The notes below the pieces were generated by a model. The model saw only the letters and a list, made by a program, of their open reading frames with translations. It was not told where the DNA came from and ran no database searches. From Sphingomonas sp. AR_OL41 (lineage in GTDB: Bacteria > Pseudomonadota > Alphaproteobacteria > Sphingomonadales > Sphingomonadaceae), in the NCBI RefSeq assembly GCF_029911635.1, contig NZ_JARYTI010000045.1:1-38241 (forward strand): 38,241 bases of DNA. Reading direction: 5' to 3'. A program made the translations under genes and the position numbers. Shown piece after piece: positions 1 to 8,035 of the stretch. How positions within the stretch are numbered: position 1 is the first letter of the stretch; every line of letters starts with the position of its first letter.

Positions 1-4
1 TGCC

Positions 5-337
5 GTGGCCTCAGCCATGGGATGGTCTCCTGGTCAGGGGTTGGTATCAGCAACCAAACCTTCCCATCAGGAGGCCATTCCGGCCAACACTCACGCCAAT
101 CCCGCGTCAGCGGGTTCGTTCAATCCCCCACGATTCAACTCGGTCGGATACGGGTCTAGTGTCACCGCGACCCCCGTGCTGGCCAAAGGCTGCGTCCGTG
201 GGGCGATCGTCGGCGGCATTGCCGGCCACTATGTCGGTCGCGGCCATGCGCTTGCCGGCGCTGCCGTCGGTTGCCTCGTTGCGCGTCACCATTATGCTCA
301 GAAGGCCAAGGCGCAGCGGACATCGCCACATCGCTGA
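5..337 (+). CDS. small glycine-zipper protein (start possibly outside window)
   Basis: The C-terminal half has small residues spaced as in glycine-zipper proteins: GAIVGGIAGHYVG, then a second segment GHALAGAAVG. A basic His/Lys/Arg-rich tail follows. Known glycine-zipper proteins of this size are usually envelope proteins whose zippers form paired membrane helices. The N-terminal half is Pro/Asn/Ser-rich and low in complexity. GTG at 5 and ATG at 17 are possible starts. Neither has a convincing ribosome binding site and the frame is open to the window edge, so the true N-terminus, perhaps with a signal peptide, may lie upstream. The function is unknown. The zipper pattern is visible; the envelope location is inferred. 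Confidence 0.55.
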   Translation: MASAMGWSPGQGLVSATKPSHQEAIPANTHANPASAGSFNPPRFNSVGYGSSVTATPVLAKGCVRGAIVGGIAGHYVGRGHALAGAAVGCLVARHHYAQKAKAQRTSPHR

Positions 338-493
338 GAATGCTGGCTCGAATTGGGGACACAATATTAATTAGCTGACGAGTCATGGCTTCATGGCTTC
401 GGTCGTCCGCGATGCCTTCGCCCTCCGGTCATCAGGGCGCGTCATCGCTGTCGGCGCATGTGCAACATGGTGCAGCACCGGCACCTGCCCACC

Positions 494-1015
494 TCACCCC
501 GCATCCCCATCCCCCCGCACCACCACCGCGCCGTTCGTCGTGTCAAAGATGAGGTCGTCATCATAAGACGCCTTCGGATTGCGCCGGTAGTGTTCGCGCT
601 CCAGCGCGTTGTAGATTACCACCTGCGCCGCGCGCTGTTCGCGTTCCGCCTCGCGCACGAGCTGCGTCCAGCGGTGCTGCGCCAGCCGACAGCCCGACAG
701 CGCCGCGCGCGTCATCGCGCGCAGCACCGCCTGGGCGGCCGGCATGCCGTCGCCCTCAGCGTCGTCGGCGAAGCTGCCATCCTCCTTCAGCCGGACGATG
801 CGATAGGCTTCGGCCAGGACCATCGTACGCGTCGGCTCGTCCGCGCCGAGCAATCTGTCGCCCGGTCCGCCGCTGCGTTTGCGCCAGTTCTTTCGCCCCG
901 CGGGGTTGCCCGACGCGCCCTTGCGGAAGCGCCCATCGGCGCCGCGCGGGCCTGGCGCGACGGCGTCGTCGTCCGCGCTGCGGTCATGGCGTGATTCACT
1001 GTCGTCGCATTTCAT
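494..1015 (-). CDS. DUF5681 domain protein, copy 1
   Basis: This 173-residue protein carries the DUF5681 signature RFRKGASGNPAGRK near residues 29-42, followed by the conserved GDRLLGADEPTRTM segment. The remainder is a helical, Arg/Glu-rich region ending in an acidic YDDDLIFD strand and VVVRGD. It is clearly paralogous to the minus-strand gene at 32756-33298: the centre and C-terminus align almost residue for residue, while the linker after the signature differs. The start ATG at 1015 follows GGAGAAAGAAC, a good ribosome binding site. DUF5681 has no established function. Related signature proteins occur beside phage terminase genes, so a DNA-binding role is an inference only. No phage genes are adjacent here. 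Confidence 0.85.
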   Translation of the reverse strand: MKCDDSESRHDRSADDDAVAPGPRGADGRFRKGASGNPAGRKNWRKRSGGPGDRLLGADEPTRTMVLAEAYRIVRLKEDGSFADDAEGDGMPAAQAVLRAMTRAALSGCRLAQHRWTQLVREAEREQRAAQVVIYNALEREHYRRNPKASYDDDLIFDTTNGAVVVRGDGDAG

Positions 1016-1043
1016 GTTCTTTCTCCGGGCATGAAGACTCAGC

Positions 1044-1083
1044 GCCCTTCACACCCGAATTCGCGACAATGTTGAATCACGCC
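1044..1083 (-). promoter_or_regulatory. conserved upstream block, DUF5681 copy 1
   Basis: About 33 of 40 positions, with one gap, match the block at 33330-33368 upstream of the second DUF5681 gene. The fully shared cores are GAATTCGCG and GTTGAATCA. It starts 29 bp upstream of the start codon, against 32 bp in copy 2, so a promoter or operator role is likely. The match is directly visible; the role is inferred. Confidence 0.6.
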
Positions 1084-1085
1084 AT

Positions 1086-1154
1086 CCTGCTGGCGCCTGC
1101 TCGCGCACCTGCTCAGCAGGTAGCGACGACCTGCTCCATCACCTGTTATGTTGG
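1086..1154 (-). repeat. five-site CCTGYT direct-repeat array upstream of DUF5681 copy 1
   Basis: CCTGCT occurs at 1086, 1096, 1108 and 1130, and CCTGTT at 1142, giving spacings of 10, 12, 22 and 12 bp. The site at 1108 is also half of a perfect 15-bp palindrome, ACCTGCTCAGCAGGT (1107-1121). The last site continues as ATGTTGGA, identical to the last site of the array at 33393-33472. Spacing close to one or two helical turns suggests a protein-binding array. No binding protein is identified. Confidence 0.6.
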
Positions 1155-1301
1155 AGCGTCGTTTCCGGCGAACCATATGATTGCGCGCGATAATCATGCC
1201 GGAGAAGCGCGCGCATCTGCCACCAAAAAAATGCAGTCCTGCTTTTGCAGGTCGAGCAGGTGCGCTGCCGGGGCACGCGCGCCGACATGCCGCCCCGTCG
1301 C

Positions 1302-1342
1302 CAAACAAAAGGGCCGCCTCCCGCTATGGGAGACGGCCCTTT
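1302..1342 (-). terminator. intrinsic terminator of the autotransporter gene
   Basis: The arms at 1308-1322 and 1328-1342 form a 15-bp stem (one G-U pair in the minus-strand RNA) around a 5-nt loop. In the minus-strand transcript it is followed by UUUUGUUU. It lies about 20 nt after the stop codon at 1363, so it ends the autotransporter transcript. Confidence 0.9.
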
Positions 1343-1362
1343 CAAAGGCGCTGTGCGATCGA

Positions 1363-4300
1363 TCAGAAGTGGAAGGCGATCGATCCGCGATAGCTCTGGT
1401 TGTACGCGTCGTCGCGCGAGATCGTCGTATCGGCCGAGACCGACAGGTCGACCTTGCCGGTGGTGATCGTCAGCCCGCCCGAGATTTCCGCCCAGTCGCG
1501 ATCACGGCCGCCCAGCGAGAAGATCGCGTTCGGGCCATTGGCGCCGACAAAGTTCGCGCCGACCGACAGGGCCTGCTTGGTGAACTCATGGACGAAATAG
1601 CCCGACAGCTGCGGCTTGATCGAGGTGCCCCCCGACAGCGTGATGCCGGCGCGGCCCTGCAGGCTGTCGAGCGACGTGCGCGCATAACGCAGTGCCGGCC
1701 CGCCACCGCTCTCGGTGAAGCTGCTCAGGTCGATATGCGACGCGCGCGCGGCGATGCGCGGCGTGATCGTCAGCTTGCCCGCGTCGAAGATCTTGCCGAG
1801 GCCGATTTCGCCGCTGATCGCCGGCATGCTGTTGTCGCCGGTCAGCGTGTAGGGCGTGCCGAGCACGCTGACGAGGCGCACCGTATTGGCCTTGAGCGAA
1901 CCCGCGCTCATGATCGCGTCGAGCGCGATCTTGCCCGGGGTTTCGACCTTGGCATAGATGCTGCCCTGGATCAGCTCGGTGCGCGCGGTCTGCGGCGCGT
2001 TGACCGTCACGCCGTCGAGCTTCGAATAGGACAGCGAGACGCCGACCACCGCATAGGGGCTGACTTCCTTTTCGATGCCGCCGGCAATGAAGAAGCCGTC
2101 GAACGAGTCGCGGCCACCGGCCGGGATCGCGGTCAGCATCGGGCGGCTATGGCCGTTGATGTAACCGCCGGCGAGATAGCCGCTCATCGACTCGGGCAGG
2201 CGCGCCTGGCTGTGCACTTCGCCACCGGCGTCGGTCCGCACCTCGGCCTGGCCCTGCAGGCCGTTGATCGCCAGCGACGCCATCTGGAACGGCTTGCCGA
2301 TCATCGTCAGCTTGCCGCCCAGGCTGCCGGCATGCAGGCCGGCGAGACGGTCACGATAGAAGCGCGACATATTGTCGACGATCGTCGTGGCGAGGCCGTC
2401 GCTCAGCGTCTGGTTGCGCGGCGCCAGGGCTTCGAGCTGCGCCTGGATCGTCGCGGCGTTCTGCAGGTCGAGCCCGAGATAGATTGCCGGCAGGCCGGGT
2501 GCCCCACCGGTGCGATCCTGGTCGAGCAGCTGGGCATAGGCCTTCTGCACCGGCGAGGTGCCCGAGACGACATCGGCATATTTGCCCGGCGTCACCACCA
2601 CCTGCACCGCGTTGGTGGTGTAGAGGAAGGTCGGCGACAGGATCGCGCTGAATGCGCCGGCCGCGGTGTAGCTGCCGCTGACGCCGCCCGCCGCGGTCAG
2701 GATCGTGTAGATGTCGCCCGCCTTGATCGTATAACCGGCGACCGGCGCGAAGCCGACCACGCCGCCGATGCTGGCGACACCGGTCGAGCTGCCATTGGCG
2801 ACAACGGCGAGCTTGTCGGAGACGCCGTTCGCGCCGAGGTCGATGAACTGCACCGTGCCCGACGACAGGATCAGATTGCCGCCAAAGGTGATGGTGTTGG
2901 TCGTCCCCGCCGTGCCCGGCATGATCATGCCGCTGACGCTGGTGAAGAACGGCGCGTTGAAGCGGCCGGCACCGGTGATGCCGCCGGTCAGCAGCATATA
3001 GTCGCCGACCGAGGTGATCGTGCCGTTATTGGTGACCAGGCCCTGCAACTGGTTGATGTTGATCAGGCTGGTCAGCGACGCGCCGCTGTTGACAGTCAGC
3101 TTGGCCGCGGTGTTGTTCAGCGTGAGCCGGTCGATCGTCACGGTCGAGCCGAGCGTCGTCGTGCCCGCCGCGCCCAGCGTCACGTCGAAATAGCGCGCAC
3201 TGGTCTGCGTCGTCGCATTCGGGTTGATGTTGTTGGGCACGAAATTGGTCGCGCCGGGCAGGCCGTTGGCGAGCGTGGCCACCGGCAATGCCGTGTTGCC
3301 CGGGCTGCTCGGCACATAGCCCGTCGTGCCGACCAGCACGCCGTGATCGTAGACATTGCCGTTCTTGTTGTCGACGCAGACGTCGTACGCGAAGTTCGGT
3401 TCCTGATCGCAGATCTGGCCGAACTTGCCCGCCGTGCCGTTGACGCCGTCGCCGAGCGTGGTCGGGACGCCGTTGACCAGCTGCCCGTTGACGATCACGT
3501 TATAGGCCGGGTCGACATTGGTCACCCAATGCGTCGGGTCGGTCCAGTTGCCGTCGCCGGCAACGCTGCCGACATAGCGATAGGGGTTGGCCGCGGCGAT
3601 ATAGTCCCAGTACAAATAGAGCGGCTGATAAAAGGCGCTGGTGCCGTAGCTTCCCGAAGGCTGCGCGCCGAAATAGCGCGTCCCGCCCGACAGCACGGCG
3701 ATCACCAGCTGCTTGGCATAGGTGCGGTCGAGAATCAGCGGGCCGCCCGAGTCGCCGGGGCCGGTGATGCCCTCGCCGGTCAGCGCATTGTCCTTGAAGA
3801 TGTTGAAATCGAACCCGCTGCTGCGCGCATTGGGCGCGCCGCTGCTGTCGAAGTCGATCTGGTAGAGATTCTGCGGCCGGCCGCGCGGCGCGATGCCGAA
3901 CAGGTTGATGTCGATATCGTCGAGCGAACCGAGCAGGCCGAGATAATTCTCGGCGAGGCGGCGGCGATAATCGACGCCGACATTGCTGCCGCTGGTCGCG
4001 GTGCCGGTATTGCCATAACCGTCGAGCACGACGTGATAGCCGGTGCCGGTGGTGTCGTTGATCGAGCCGGGCGCGGGCAGCGCCGAGAACAGCAGCGCCC
4101 AGGTCGGCACATTGGCGGCCGGCGTGTCGAGCGAGGCGACCGCGATGTCGGCCTGCAGGAAGTTGTTCGCCAGGCCCAGGTCGAGCGAGTGCGAATTATA
4201 CTGCACCTGGTTCACATTGTAGAGGAAGTCGGCGATCGACGTCAGATATTTGGCGCCGCCGGCGGTGCCGTTCAGCCAGTGGCCGAACGCCGAATTGCCG

Positions 4301-4764
4301 GCGAGGTTGTTGTTCGACGCGAAACCGAAGGCGATCGGCAGCTGGCCGGTGCCGGTGCCGTAACCCCAGGGGTTCATCGCCGCGCCGGCCGGGCTCTCGT
4401 TCACGCAGTGCGCGGCGAAGATCACCGTGCGCGGGTTGATCAGCGTGCCGGTGCACAGGCCGATGAAACCGTTCTTCTGGTCGATGATCATCTGGCCGAC
4501 GCCGGTCACGTTGGTCGGGTCGCGATCGGTGACCGAGGTGCCCGGGGGCGCGATGACGATGCTCGGATCGGTGACTGGCGCGGGGGCCGGGGCCACGTTG
4601 TTCTGCGCCTCGAGGACATAGCCGCCATTGCCCGACGATACCGGCTTCGGGTCGGCGCTCTGTGCCTGGGCGACGCTGCTGACCGTCAGCGAGAGCGTCG
4701 CTGCCGATGTCATCAAGGCAAAGCGCGCGGCTGCGGAACGCGTGGAATGCGAAATCTTGGTCAT
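1363..4764 (-). CDS. trypsin-like serine protease autotransporter
   Basis: The 1133-residue protein has a signal peptide (about residues 1-34, ending VAQAQS) and a chymotrypsin-fold protease with the triad His119 (TVIFAAHCV), Asp206 (QADIAVASLD) and Ser339 (GPGDSGGPL). A Thr/Asn/Gly-rich passenger follows (about 500-730, autotransporter-associated beta-helix-like). The last 270-odd residues are a beta-barrel ending in Phe (SIAFHF), as outer-membrane proteins do. By family knowledge this is type V secretion, with the barrel carrying the protease to the cell surface. ATG 4764 was chosen over an in-frame upstream ATG at 4815 because GGGGGGA lies just before it and the signal peptide begins there. 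It is monocistronic, with a strong terminator after it. The substrate is unknown. Confidence 0.9.
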   Translation of the reverse strand: MTKISHSTRSAAARFALMTSAATLSLTVSSVAQAQSADPKPVSSGNGGYVLEAQNNVAPAPAPVTDPSIVIAPPGTSVTDRDPTNVTGVGQMIIDQKNGFIGLCTGTLINPRTVIFAAHCVNESPAGAAMNPWGYGTGTGQLPIAFGFASNNNLAGNSAFGHWLNGTAGGAKYLTSIADFLYNVNQVQYNSHSLDLGLANNFLQADIAVASLDTPAANVPTWALLFSALPAPGSINDTTGTGYHVVLDGYGNTGTATSGSNVGVDYRRRLAENYLGLLGSLDDIDINLFGIAPRGRPQNLYQIDFDSSGAPNARSSGFDFNIFKDNALTGEGITGPGDSGGPLILDRTYAKQLVIAVLSGGTRYFGAQPSGSYGTSAFYQPLYLYWDYIAAANPYRYVGSVAGDGNWTDPTHWVTNVDPAYNVIVNGQLVNGVPTTLGDGVNGTAGKFGQICDQEPNFAYDVCVDNKNGNVYDHGVLVGTTGYVPSSPGNTALPVATLANGLPGATNFVPNNINPNATTQTSARYFDVTLGAAGTTTLGSTVTIDRLTLNNTAAKLTVNSGASLTSLININQLQGLVTNNGTITSVGDYMLLTGGITGAGRFNAPFFTSVSGMIMPGTAGTTNTITFGGNLILSSGTVQFIDLGANGVSDKLAVVANGSSTGVASIGGVVGFAPVAGYTIKAGDIYTILTAAGGVSGSYTAAGAFSAILSPTFLYTTNAVQVVVTPGKYADVVSGTSPVQKAYAQLLDQDRTGGAPGLPAIYLGLDLQNAATIQAQLEALAPRNQTLSDGLATTIVDNMSRFYRDRLAGLHAGSLGGKLTMIGKPFQMASLAINGLQGQAEVRTDAGGEVHSQARLPESMSGYLAGGYINGHSRPMLTAIPAGGRDSFDGFFIAGGIEKEVSPYAVVGVSLSYSKLDGVTVNAPQTARTELIQGSIYAKVETPGKIALDAIMSAGSLKANTVRLVSVLGTPYTLTGDNSMPAISGEIGLGKIFDAGKLTITPRIAARASHIDLSSFTESGGGPALRYARTSLDSLQGRAGITLSGGTSIKPQLSGYFVHEFTKQALSVGANFVGANGPNAIFSLGGRDRDWAEISGGLTITTGKVDLSVSADTTISRDDAYNQSYRGSIAFHF

Positions 4765-4955
4765 GAATCCCCCCGGTTGGCTATCGGGGGATGTGCATCG
4801 GCCACCCCCGAACATGCGATTATGTTAATCGGCGGTTCAGGCGACCACAAGGCGCCGGCCGCGTCCATCGCGCTTTCGGCGACAAGTGTGGCGGGCATGT
4901 CACAAATGAGGAAAATGAAGCGACGCAAGGATTTGGCGATGGTCGCTGGGCGATC

Positions 4956-5032
4956 TGGTCGGGGAAAGAGGATTCGAACCTCCGGCCCCTGCCTCCCGAA
5001 GGCAGTGCTCTACCAGGCTGAGCTATTCCCCG
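4956..5032 (-). tRNA. tRNA-Pro (anticodon CGG)
   Basis: On the minus strand the acceptor arms CGGGGAA and TTCCCCG pair. The D arm reads AGCTCAGCCTGGTAGAGC. The anticodon stem CTGCC/GGCAG encloses the loop TTCGGGA, giving anticodon CGG, which reads CCG proline codons. The T loop is TTCGAAT. The discriminator is A at 4959 and the 3' CCA is encoded at 4956-4958. All cloverleaf parts are intact. Confidence 0.95.
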
Positions 5033-5099
5033 ACAGATCGCAGAACCGCGCGCTGGTTCGCGCGGCAGGCGGTGCCCCTAGCCCAAGCCCGCGCGCGCT

Positions 5100-6398
5100 T
5101 CAACCCCCGAGCGCGGACATCATTGCAGCGATGCTGGCGAATTTCTCGCGCGGCGCGCCGGGCCGCGCGCGCGCCGTCTCGGCGGCCTCGATCTTCTGCC
5201 AGTCGCGGAAGGTGACGATATCGACCTTGCGCGCCTCCAGCAGCGCGTCGAGCCCGCTCCGCCCGACCTTGCCGGCGCCTTCTCCGATGTCGCCGGCGAT
5301 CGTCTCGGCGGTGGCGAAGCCGTCGGGCCGGTTGGTGCCGATCGTCCCGCTCGGCCCGCGCCGCGCCCAGCCGACGGCATAAAGGCCATGCGCGATCCGA
5401 CCTTCCTCATTGGCGAACCGCCCGAGTCTCTCGTCATAGGGCACCCCGGCGATCGGTGGCGTGCGATAGCCGATGCAGCTCACCACAAGGCTCGCCGGAA
5501 TGGCATAGGTCTCGCCGGTGTCGGCCGCGCGACCGAACTCGTCGACCCGCGTCCGCTCGACGATCACCCGCTCGACCCGCCCGTTGCCCTCGATGGCTAC
5601 CGGCCGGGCGAAGAAGTCGAACGCGATCGTGATCGTCGCGTCGGGCTGCGCCGTCGCAAAGTCGCGCAGATGCCCGACCGACTTGCGCAGCCCGGGGTCG
5701 AGCGCCGCGTCGGCGTCGGGCGAGGGCAGGTCGGCCGGGTCGACGCGCGGCACCGCGCGCGCCAGATGGCCCAGCTCGCCCAGTTCCTTGGGCGTCATGG
5801 CGATCTGGTGCGGGCCGCGCCGCGACAGGATGGTGATCGTTTCGTGCGTCGCGCCGCGCAGTTCGTCGAGCGCATGGCCGACGATATCCGATCCGCCAAA
5901 CTCCTCGGGCGCCTTGGCGAGGATGCGCGCCACGTCGAGCGCCACATTGCCCGCACCGACCACCACCGCGCCGGGGCCGTGCAGCGGTGGGGCGAGGTCG
6001 GCGAAGTCGGGATGCCCGTTATACCAGCCGACGAACGCCGCCGATCCGATCACGCCAGGCAGGTCGTCGCCGGGGATGCCGAGTGGCCGGTCGGCCGGCG
6101 CGCCGGTCGCCAGCACCACCGCATCGTACAGGTCGAGCAATTCCTCGATCGCGACATCCTGGCCGACCAGCACATTGCCGACGAAGCGCACATTGCCGCT
6201 CAGCGCGACCGCCTCATAGCGCCGCGACACGCCCTTGATCGACTGGTGGTCGGGCGCGACCCCGGTGCGGATCAGGCCGTAAGGCACCGGCAACCGATCG
6301 ATGATGTCGACCCGCACATCGTCGCCGAACTGCTTCTGGCACGCCTCGGCGGTGTAATAACCCGCCGGACCCGAACCGATGATCGCGATGTGCCGCAC
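5100..6398 (-). CDS. FAD-dependent ferredoxin/adrenodoxin--NADP+ reductase
   Basis: This 432-residue flavoprotein belongs to the adrenodoxin reductase/FprA family, which moves electrons between NADPH and ferredoxins in the cytoplasm. Visible signatures are the N-terminal FAD site IIGSGPAGYYTAE, the family motif RLPVPYGLIRTGVAPDH, a second nucleotide site VVVGAGNVALDVARIL (NADP) with the LSRRGP segment, and the C-terminal FAD-contacting GWARRGPSGTIGTNRPD. The length is close to the usual 440-460. The start is GTG at 6398, preceded by GGAGAG at 6 nt. It diverges from pnuC with a 73-bp gap. The ferredoxin partner is not encoded nearby. Family assignment is firm; the physiological partner is unknown. 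Confidence 0.88.
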   Translation of the reverse strand: MRHIAIIGSGPAGYYTAEACQKQFGDDVRVDIIDRLPVPYGLIRTGVAPDHQSIKGVSRRYEAVALSGNVRFVGNVLVGQDVAIEELLDLYDAVVLATGAPADRPLGIPGDDLPGVIGSAAFVGWYNGHPDFADLAPPLHGPGAVVVGAGNVALDVARILAKAPEEFGGSDIVGHALDELRGATHETITILSRRGPHQIAMTPKELGELGHLARAVPRVDPADLPSPDADAALDPGLRKSVGHLRDFATAQPDATITIAFDFFARPVAIEGNGRVERVIVERTRVDEFGRAADTGETYAIPASLVVSCIGYRTPPIAGVPYDERLGRFANEEGRIAHGLYAVGWARRGPSGTIGTNRPDGFATAETIAGDIGEGAGKVGRSGLDALLEARKVDIVTFRDWQKIEAAETARARPGAPREKFASIAAMMSALGG

Positions 6399-6471
6399 GG
6401 GATGCTCTCCAGCCTTTTCGCGATGCTAGCGGCTTGGCAGGTGAGAGCAAGCGCGGCTAGGAAAGGCGAGC

Positions 6472-7041
6472 ATGTCACCGCTCGAGATTATCGCGTTCGC
6501 GCTCGGCGTGACCAATGTCGCGCTCGTGGTGCGGCGCAGCCTGTGGAACTATCCCTTCGGGCTGGTCATGGTCGCCTTGTACGGTGGGATCTTTTTCGAG
6601 GCGAAGCTCTACAGCGACGCCTTGCTCCAGATCTTCTTCTTCGTCGTCCAGCTTTACGGCTGGGTGAACTGGTCGCGCAGCATGGCCGATGCCGGCGAGG
6701 TCGCGATCGAGCGTATGACCGGCCGCGCGCGTTTCGCCTGGCTCGCCGGTGCGGCACTGGCGACGATCGTCTGGGGCTGGGCGATGCACCGCTTCACCGA
6801 TGCCGCCTATCCGTGGTGGGATGCCGGTGTCGCGATCCTCAGCGTCGTCGCACAGATATTGATGTCGCGCCGCCTGCTCGAAAACTGGCTGTTGTGGATC
6901 GCGGTCGATGTGCTGGCGATCGGCCTCTACGCGGCCAAGGGCTTGCAACTGACGGCGTTGCTGTACGTGATCTTTCTCGCGCTCTCGCTTTGGGGGTTGC
7001 TCGATTGGCGCGCGTCCGAACGGCGCCTGGCGGTGGCGTGA
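6472..7041 (+). CDS. pnuC: nicotinamide riboside transporter PnuC
   Basis: This 189-residue inner-membrane protein has about seven hydrophobic segments and the PnuC signature: WNYPFGLVMVALYGGIFF, then YSDALLQIFFFVVQLYGWVNW, and later ENWLLWIAVDVLAIGLY. PnuC proteins take up nicotinamide riboside by facilitated diffusion, and a kinase traps it by phosphorylation. The ribosome binding site is GGAAAGG before ATG 6472. The stop codon overlaps the GTG start of nadR (GTGA), so the transporter and the trapping enzyme are translationally coupled, which strongly supports the substrate. Confidence 0.93.
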   Translation: MSPLEIIAFALGVTNVALVVRRSLWNYPFGLVMVALYGGIFFEAKLYSDALLQIFFFVVQLYGWVNWSRSMADAGEVAIERMTGRARFAWLAGAALATIVWGWAMHRFTDAAYPWWDAGVAILSVVAQILMSRRLLENWLLWIAVDVLAIGLYAAKGLQLTALLYVIFLALSLWGLLDWRASERRLAVA

Positions 7042-8003
7042 CGCGCGGCTTCGTGCTGGGCAAGTTCATGCCACCGCATGGCGGGCACCAGCTGTTATGC
7101 GAGACTGCGCGCGCGCTCGTCGACGAGCTCACGATCCTCGTCTGCTGGCTGCCCGACGATCCGATCCCGGGCGCGCTGCGGCTCGGCTGGATGCGCGAGC
7201 TGTTCCCCGATTGTCGCGTCCTCGGCCATGATGCGGTGGTGCCGCAACAGCCGGAGGAGCATCCCGACTTCTGGTCGATCTGGCACGACATCATCGTCGC
7301 GGCGCACCCCGAACCGGTCGACATCGTCTTCGCCTCGGAACCCTATGGTGCCCGGCTCGCGTACGATCTCGGCGCGCGCTTCGTGCCGGTCGATCCTGAT
7401 CGTGACGGCGCGGCGGTGTCGGGTAGCGCCGTCCGTGCCGATCCGTGGCAGCACTGGGATCATCTGCCGCCGCCGGTGCGCGGCCATTATGCCCGGACGA
7501 TCTGCCTACACGGCCCCGAAAGCACCGGAAAATCGACGCTCGCGCGCCAGCTGGCGCAGCATTTCGCCACCGCCTTCGTGCCCGAATATGGCCGCACCTG
7601 GTGCGCGACGTTCGGCAACGACCTCGTGCGCGACGATCTGCGGCTCATCGCGCGGGCGCAGGACGCGATGGCGAACAGCCTGAGGCGACGCTGCAACCGC
7701 CGGCTGATCCTCGATACCGACCCGTTGATGACCGCGGCCTGGTCCGAAATGATGCTGGGCGCGCACGATCCGTGGTTCGATCGCTGGGACGAACCGGCCG
7801 ACCTTTACCTCCTGCTCGACATCGATCTGCCATGGGTGGACGATGGCACGCGGCTGTTCGGCGCGCCGGCGGATCGTCGGCGCTTCTTCGATCTGTGCGT
7901 CCGACAGCTCGATCGTCGCGGCGTCCGCTGGGCCATGGTTTCGGGCATCGGCGACGCCCGGCGGGATCATGCGCTGGAAGCAATTTCCCATGCCGGGCTT
8001 TGA
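7038..8003 (+). CDS. nadR: bifunctional NadR: NMN adenylyltransferase / ribosylnicotinamide kinase
   Basis: The 321-residue protein has two domains. The N-terminal nucleotidyltransferase shows GKFMPPHGGH with the HxGH motif at His14-His17 and the closing VSGSAVRADPWQHW motif near 127-140. The C-terminal P-loop kinase has GPESTGKST at 159-167 and a Walker-B-like LILDTDPLM. By family knowledge it phosphorylates nicotinamide riboside to NMN and adenylylates NMN to NAD. The frame is open far upstream, but GTG 7038 fits the domain boundary and gives a 4-bp overlap with pnuC. Enterobacterial NadR has an extra N-terminal DNA-binding domain; this one does not, so no repressor function is expected. 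Confidence 0.92.
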   Translation: MTRGFVLGKFMPPHGGHQLLCETARALVDELTILVCWLPDDPIPGALRLGWMRELFPDCRVLGHDAVVPQQPEEHPDFWSIWHDIIVAAHPEPVDIVFASEPYGARLAYDLGARFVPVDPDRDGAAVSGSAVRADPWQHWDHLPPPVRGHYARTICLHGPESTGKSTLARQLAQHFATAFVPEYGRTWCATFGNDLVRDDLRLIARAQDAMANSLRRRCNRRLILDTDPLMTAAWSEMMLGAHDPWFDRWDEPADLYLLLDIDLPWVDDGTRLFGAPADRRRFFDLCVRQLDRRGVRWAMVSGIGDARRDHALEAISHAGL

Positions 8004-8035
8004 ATGCACGACATTCCTGCTATCGCCGCGCCCGC

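Noticed and set aside
1086..1154. CCTGYT repeats as a CRISPR array
   Set aside because: The repeated units are only about 6 bp with spacings of 10-22 bp, and no cas genes are present.
4956..5032. tRNA-Pro as an integration (att) site
   Set aside because: No integrase and no direct repeat of the tRNA 3' end were seen in the window.
991..5382. A 1463-codon open frame on the plus strand
   Set aside because: It is antisense to the autotransporter gene and runs through its terminator and the tRNA. Its product is Arg/Ala-rich with no domain; long antisense frames are normal at this GC content.
5388..7037. Upstream extension of the nadR frame by 550 codons
   Set aside because: The extension crosses pnuC and the reductase gene and encodes no domain; GTG 7038 matches the NadR N-terminus.
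7445..8035. Second kinase gene read as a longer protein or as a frameshifted part of nadR
   Set aside because: The first 197 codons of the long frame are a shadow of nadR. ATG 8036 gives a complete kinase domain, and nadR has its own complete one, so it is a duplication and not a frameshift.
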